Source: Nicoliella spurrieriana (GTDB lineage Bacteria; Bacillota; Bacilli; Lactobacillales; Lactobacillaceae). From it: DNA of 64,000 nucleotides. A program made the translations under genes and the position numbers. This document shows positions 61,049 through 64,000 of the stretch, piece by piece. Each line of letters begins with the position of its first letter. Positions within the stretch are counted from its first letter, which is position 1. The stretch is taken from the NCBI RefSeq assembly GCF_023380205.1, contig NZ_CP093360.1, positions 1 to 64,000 on the forward strand, written 5' to 3'. The notes under the pieces were generated by a model that was not told where the DNA came from, did not search any database, and saw only the letters and a program-made list of their open reading frames with translations.

Positions 61049-61888
61049 ATGAAAAAATTAATTTTATTTTCGATATTATTATTGACATTAATCTTTTTTA
61101 CAAAATCACCTGCGGTTGTAAACGCTGATGGGCCTAATCAAGATGATGGTAATCAAATCACGAGTACAGCTACTGCTGACAATGGAAGCGATGCATCCCA
61201 AAATCAAGTTTCAGACGATAACAATAATTCATCCTCTAATCAGACTGATGATGGTGACTCGTCTGATAACGATCAACAAGCACAGCCCACAAAGACCATG
61301 GTCATCCACTACCAGTCGATCGATGGCAAGCAAATCAGCAATGATCAAACCGTTTCAACGAATGGTGATCCAATTTACGGCTTTGCTAAATCAATTAAGG
61401 GCTACATTAACTACTATTATTATCCAGATAGCATTTCTTATGATAGCCTACCAACATCAATGACAGTGAAATACGTTAAGAATACGGTTCCCGTCAAGCA
61501 AATGAATCAGGCATATCTTAAATACCTGAATACCTATCGTCGTAAAATGGGACTTAAAAGTTTCAAGACTGCTCCTAATTTGAATCAACGCGCTCAAGTT
61601 CGGGCAAGGGAATTGCAAACTAAGTTCGACCACACTCGACCAAATGGTACTTCTTATAATACAAAAAATAGCGGATACGGAGAAGTAATGTTAAGCCCGA
61701 CCTTAATTTACTCCGGTCCCGGTAAAAGTTTAAACTACAAAGCCACTGGGCAAAATGCTGCTCGCACCCTCTTGACTGAGGATGCCCTTCACCGAGACAC
61801 CCTATTAAATAAATGGGCCAACTATGCGGCAGTCGCATTCTACATTTCAGATAATGCGGTCACAATGTGTGGATTATTCAAGCTCTAA
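61049..61888 (+). CDS. Secreted CAP-domain protein with MucBP-like domain
   Basis: The 279-residue protein has a signal peptide (cleavage near VNA, residue 26), an Asp/Ser/Asn/Gln-rich linker (about 28-85), a MucBP-like beta domain (TMVIHYQSIDGKQISNDQTV, to about 150) and a C-terminal CAP/SCP domain (YLKYLNTYRRKMGLKSF, HTRPNG, GYGEVML, WANYAAVAFYISDN). CAP domains occur in exoproteins of lactobacilli without a settled enzyme activity. No LPXTG anchor, so it is probably released or bound through the linker or MucBP-like domain. Confidence 0.8.
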   Translation: MKKLILFSILLLTLIFFTKSPAVVNADGPNQDDGNQITSTATADNGSDASQNQVSDDNNNSSSNQTDDGDSSDNDQQAQPTKTMVIHYQSIDGKQISNDQTVSTNGDPIYGFAKSIKGYINYYYYPDSISYDSLPTSMTVKYVKNTVPVKQMNQAYLKYLNTYRRKMGLKSFKTAPNLNQRAQVRARELQTKFDHTRPNGTSYNTKNSGYGEVMLSPTLIYSGPGKSLNYKATGQNAARTLLTEDALHRDTLLNKWANYAAVAFYISDNAVTMCGLFKL

Positions 61889-61892
61889 ATTA

Positions 61893-61940
61893 AAAAGCAA
61901 CCCCCCTAACATTAAAGTGGTGTGCAGGGCGTTGCTTTTT
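61893..61940. terminator. Bidirectional terminator
   Basis: AAAAGCAACCCCCCT pairs imperfectly with AGGGCGTTGCTTTT around a 20-base loop. It is located between the convergent CAP-domain and flavocytochrome genes. Confidence 0.75.
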
Positions 61941-61942
61941 TG

Positions 61943-63214
61943 TTACCATGAAAATCGTTCGTAATAAATCTGGGAGCGTCTCACACCCAATCGCCTTAAG
62001 TTCTTAATCCACTGGGTCCCCATTTTATCAGGACCACCAATCAACACTACTGTTTTTTGGGTATTCTTTGGCAAGCGGTTCGCAATTGCTTCTTGATTAA
62101 AGCGGCCAATTTGTCGAAACACCCGAAAGTTGTCGCGCTGTTCCCACTGGTCAAATTTATCTTGATACAATAAGTTATTTTCATTACTGACACTATAAAA
62201 AATGGTCGTCTTTAGATCGGGATTGCCATCAACAATTGAAAGCAGTGGTACGATGCCAATCCCACCGGCGATGATCATTAAATTATCGGGATGGTTTTCA
62301 TTAATTACCGACTGATACATTCCAAAACCACCATTAATTACCACACTTTCATTCACCTGGATGGTAGCCAACTGCCTGGTGAAATCACCGTCACCCCTAA
62401 TCGCTAATACTAATTCATTACTGTCGCTAGGGGCATTCACAATCGAAAAGGGGTGTGGTTCCTTCATCAATTTAACTTTCGGAAAGGATAAAAACACAAA
62501 ATCACCAGGATAAATATCCAAATGTTTATGCAATTTTAAGGTTAACTGTCTAACGTTTGGTTTGATTTCTACATTATTGATTAGTTTGGCAGTAATTAAC
62601 CGGCGGTGGACAAACGTCATTGCATACGCTCCGAATACGAATAAAGAAGCTGCAACAAATAGCACCGTAAATGGAACGATTTGGCGAATATACGGAATCA
62701 ATAACACGTGAATAAAGATCAATCCCGTTGCGACTACGTTTAAACGGTGGATTAAAATTGATACCTCATGCTTAAACACCCGCTCCAGTGATTGCTTAAT
62801 CCATCTTAACGCCGGGACTCGATTCGTTAACCAACCCGCCATAAAAATCATCGAGTATAGTCCTAACCCAATGAATAAGTATAGTGCCCAATTCCCAGTT
62901 AGTTTAATCCACCCATCAGAGCGGAGGTTACTTTTATGCAGGTATGCTAAAACAATTGCTGCTAAACTAAGAATTCCATGAATCATGTAGGCATTCGGAA
63001 GGCCGATTAAACGATCTAACCATTTCGGACGGGTTGAAATATACATCGCAAGTAACATCCATGAGTACGCAATCGTTCCGAATAAAATCATTGTTTTATC
63101 CTGATTGTAAATTGCTGGCAACCCGGCACTAAGGGTTTGAACGAATGGAAATGGAACCAAAAAGATGGCAACTAGCCAAGTAAGCCCCAGTAAATATCGA
63201 TTACTATTCAGCAT
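61943..63214 (-). CDS. Ferric-reductase-like transmembrane flavoprotein
   Basis: The 423-residue protein has an N-terminal six-helix ferric-reductase-like domain, where MIHGILSLAAIVLAYLHKS and LIHRLNVVATGLIFIHVLL provide paired histidines for heme. A FAD-binding domain (EPHPFSIVNAP) and a NAD-binding domain (IAGGIGIVPLLSI, VVLIGGPDKMG) follow. It should move electrons from NAD(P)H across the membrane. The downstream end is next to a terminator. The gene start overlaps the apbE stop by 11 bases, so the two are coupled. Such pairs are known from extracellular electron transfer and related reductases; the acceptor here is unknown. Confidence 0.85.
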   Translation of the reverse strand: MLNSNRYLLGLTWLVAIFLVPFPFVQTLSAGLPAIYNQDKTMILFGTIAYSWMLLAMYISTRPKWLDRLIGLPNAYMIHGILSLAAIVLAYLHKSNLRSDGWIKLTGNWALYLFIGLGLYSMIFMAGWLTNRVPALRWIKQSLERVFKHEVSILIHRLNVVATGLIFIHVLLIPYIRQIVPFTVLFVAASLFVFGAYAMTFVHRRLITAKLINNVEIKPNVRQLTLKLHKHLDIYPGDFVFLSFPKVKLMKEPHPFSIVNAPSDSNELVLAIRGDGDFTRQLATIQVNESVVINGGFGMYQSVINENHPDNLMIIAGGIGIVPLLSIVDGNPDLKTTIFYSVSNENNLLYQDKFDQWEQRDNFRVFRQIGRFNQEAIANRLPKNTQKTVVLIGGPDKMGTQWIKNLRRLGVRRSQIYYERFSW

Positions 63215-63977
63215 CAGTAATTGTCCCCCTAATAAAATAACTTAGTCGTTGGTTTTGATTCACAAAGCACCCGGTCAAATGGTGCTGTTCAATTAAACGC
63301 CGTAGCTCTAATTCACCAGCTGCAATGCCAGCCGTTGCCCAGCAATCAGCATTCGTAAGGTCACTAGCATACATCGTTACCTGAAGTAAATCATTTGAAC
63401 CACTAATCCGAATGTGGGCTCCACGCTTACTGAATCCAGATGTTGCCACCGCGCCATTTTTGAATTGATAACTAGCCACTAGTTGTAAACGATCAATGGG
63501 GCTTTCAATCCCAATCTGCCATTGAAAGCCATTTTGACTAGCAAATTGAAGATCGCCACCACCGTTTAGGCTGACACCATCAATAAATTGATTTCGCAAC
63601 AATGGTCGCATTAACTGATCAAAAATTGTTTCAATTGCCCAGCCCTTCACATACCCTAATGGATCGTAATGATTAAATTCATCAGTGGCGTTAAAATACC
63701 CGTCACTATTGTGCTTCATCACTTGGCATTGATCATAAATGAACCGGAATTCAGCATCGGTGTTTAAAATCTGTTGATTGCCACGGTTGAATTCGCTAAC
63801 CAGACTATGGTCTAAAAATGTTGAATAACGTTGGTTAATTTGCTCTAATCGATACAAAACGGGCTTAATCAATGACTGAACCGTTGATTGAACTTGCTCG
63901 CTGTCCTGACCCGCAACGCTAATTGTAAACGGAATCGTCATTGATTCCACTACCGTTGATTTAATAATTGTGTCCAT
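63204..63977 (-). CDS. apbE: FAD:protein FMN transferase ApbE
   Basis: This 257-residue ApbE-family enzyme attaches FMN to Thr or Ser of a target flavoprotein. Family marks are DPLGYVKGWAIE (the G-K-G turn), LNGGGDLQ, VATSGFSKRG and the metal-binding NADCWATAG near the C-terminus. No signal peptide is visible, so it may be cytoplasmic or non-classically exported. GGAGAG is 8 bases before ATG. It is the first gene of the pair with the flavocytochrome, whose electron flow may end in the FMN protein it modifies; the substrate protein is not encoded here. Confidence 0.88.
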   Translation of the reverse strand: MDTIIKSTVVESMTIPFTISVAGQDSEQVQSTVQSLIKPVLYRLEQINQRYSTFLDHSLVSEFNRGNQQILNTDAEFRFIYDQCQVMKHNSDGYFNATDEFNHYDPLGYVKGWAIETIFDQLMRPLLRNQFIDGVSLNGGGDLQFASQNGFQWQIGIESPIDRLQLVASYQFKNGAVATSGFSKRGAHIRISGSNDLLQVTMYASDLTNADCWATAGIAAGELELRRLIEQHHLTGCFVNQNQRLSYFIRGTITDAE

Positions 63978-64000
63978 ATTTTAACTCTCCGCTTTGGTGA

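Noticed and set aside
1-64000. Prophage, IS element or tRNA genes
   Set aside because: No integrase, transposase, terminal inverted repeats with target duplication, or cloverleaf sequences were recognised in the window.

Overview
The window looks like chromosomal DNA from a low-GC lactic acid bacterium of the family Lactobacillaceae. The evidence is AT-rich intergenic DNA, strong AGGAGG-type ribosome binding sites, T-box and TPP leaders, and a typical gene set (ClpL, BrnQ, GlnPQ, ArgE/DapE deacylase, C39-like secreted peptidases, DUF1275 and DUF1003 proteins). The genus cannot be fixed from sequence alone. There are no rRNA, tRNA, phage or IS genes. The gene at the left edge is cut by the window boundary.

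Layout. 1-8.6 kb: MgtC-like protein (partial), an acetyltransferase-like gene, a DHA2 efflux pump, a DsbA-like protein, brnQ behind a T-box, DUF1003, an SDR, a membrane methyltransferase-like protein, a candidate small RNA and an ArsR regulator. 8.7-14.6 kb: two C39-like exported peptidases, a ThiD-type kinase and a GH13 alpha-glucosidase. 14.8-19.9 kb: a complete ugpC-A-E-B-Q operon for glycerol-3-phosphate/glycerophosphodiester uptake, preceded by repeats that look like a PHO box. 20-27.8 kb: thiW behind a TPP riboswitch, a deoxynucleoside kinase, an M20 deacylase, an MFS pump, a GT-C-like membrane protein and a lipoprotein. 28-33 kb: a DNA repair block (sbcC, sbcD, aag). 33-41.5 kb: panE with an AEC transporter, gshA, a FAD oxidoreductase, secreted proteins and a BacA/prephenate-dehydratase-like protein. 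41.6-46.4 kb: clpL behind a small XRE regulator with three repeated promoter modules, then yolD-like and Y-family polymerase genes under a LexA-type box. 46.5-55.3 kb: a decayed MFS pump with its MerR regulator, glnPQ, an aminotransferase, a TetR/MMPL pair and DUF1275. 55.4-64 kb: glyA under a glycine T-box, a LepA (EF4) paralogue, a zinc alcohol dehydrogenase, a CAP-domain exoprotein, and a ferric-reductase-like flavocytochrome overlapping apbE.

The most striking structure is upstream of the LepA paralogue (57,063-57,168). An 11-codon leader ORF with its own Shine-Dalgarno is followed by four segments that can pair 1:2 and 3:4, or alternatively 2:3, and segment 4 includes part of the Shine-Dalgarno of the GTPase gene. 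This is the architecture of ribosome-stalling translational attenuators known from erm resistance genes, here in front of a divergent translational GTPase. It suggests that a ribosome-associated factor is switched on by ribosome stalling.

Other regulatory signals tie genes to nutrient state: T-boxes (brnQ, glyA), TPP (thiW), candidate Pho boxes (ugp, an orphan site near 23.17 kb, and the GT-C-like gene at 26.8 kb) and an SOS box (polymerase). All functional statements come from reading motifs and family resemblance; no database search was run.
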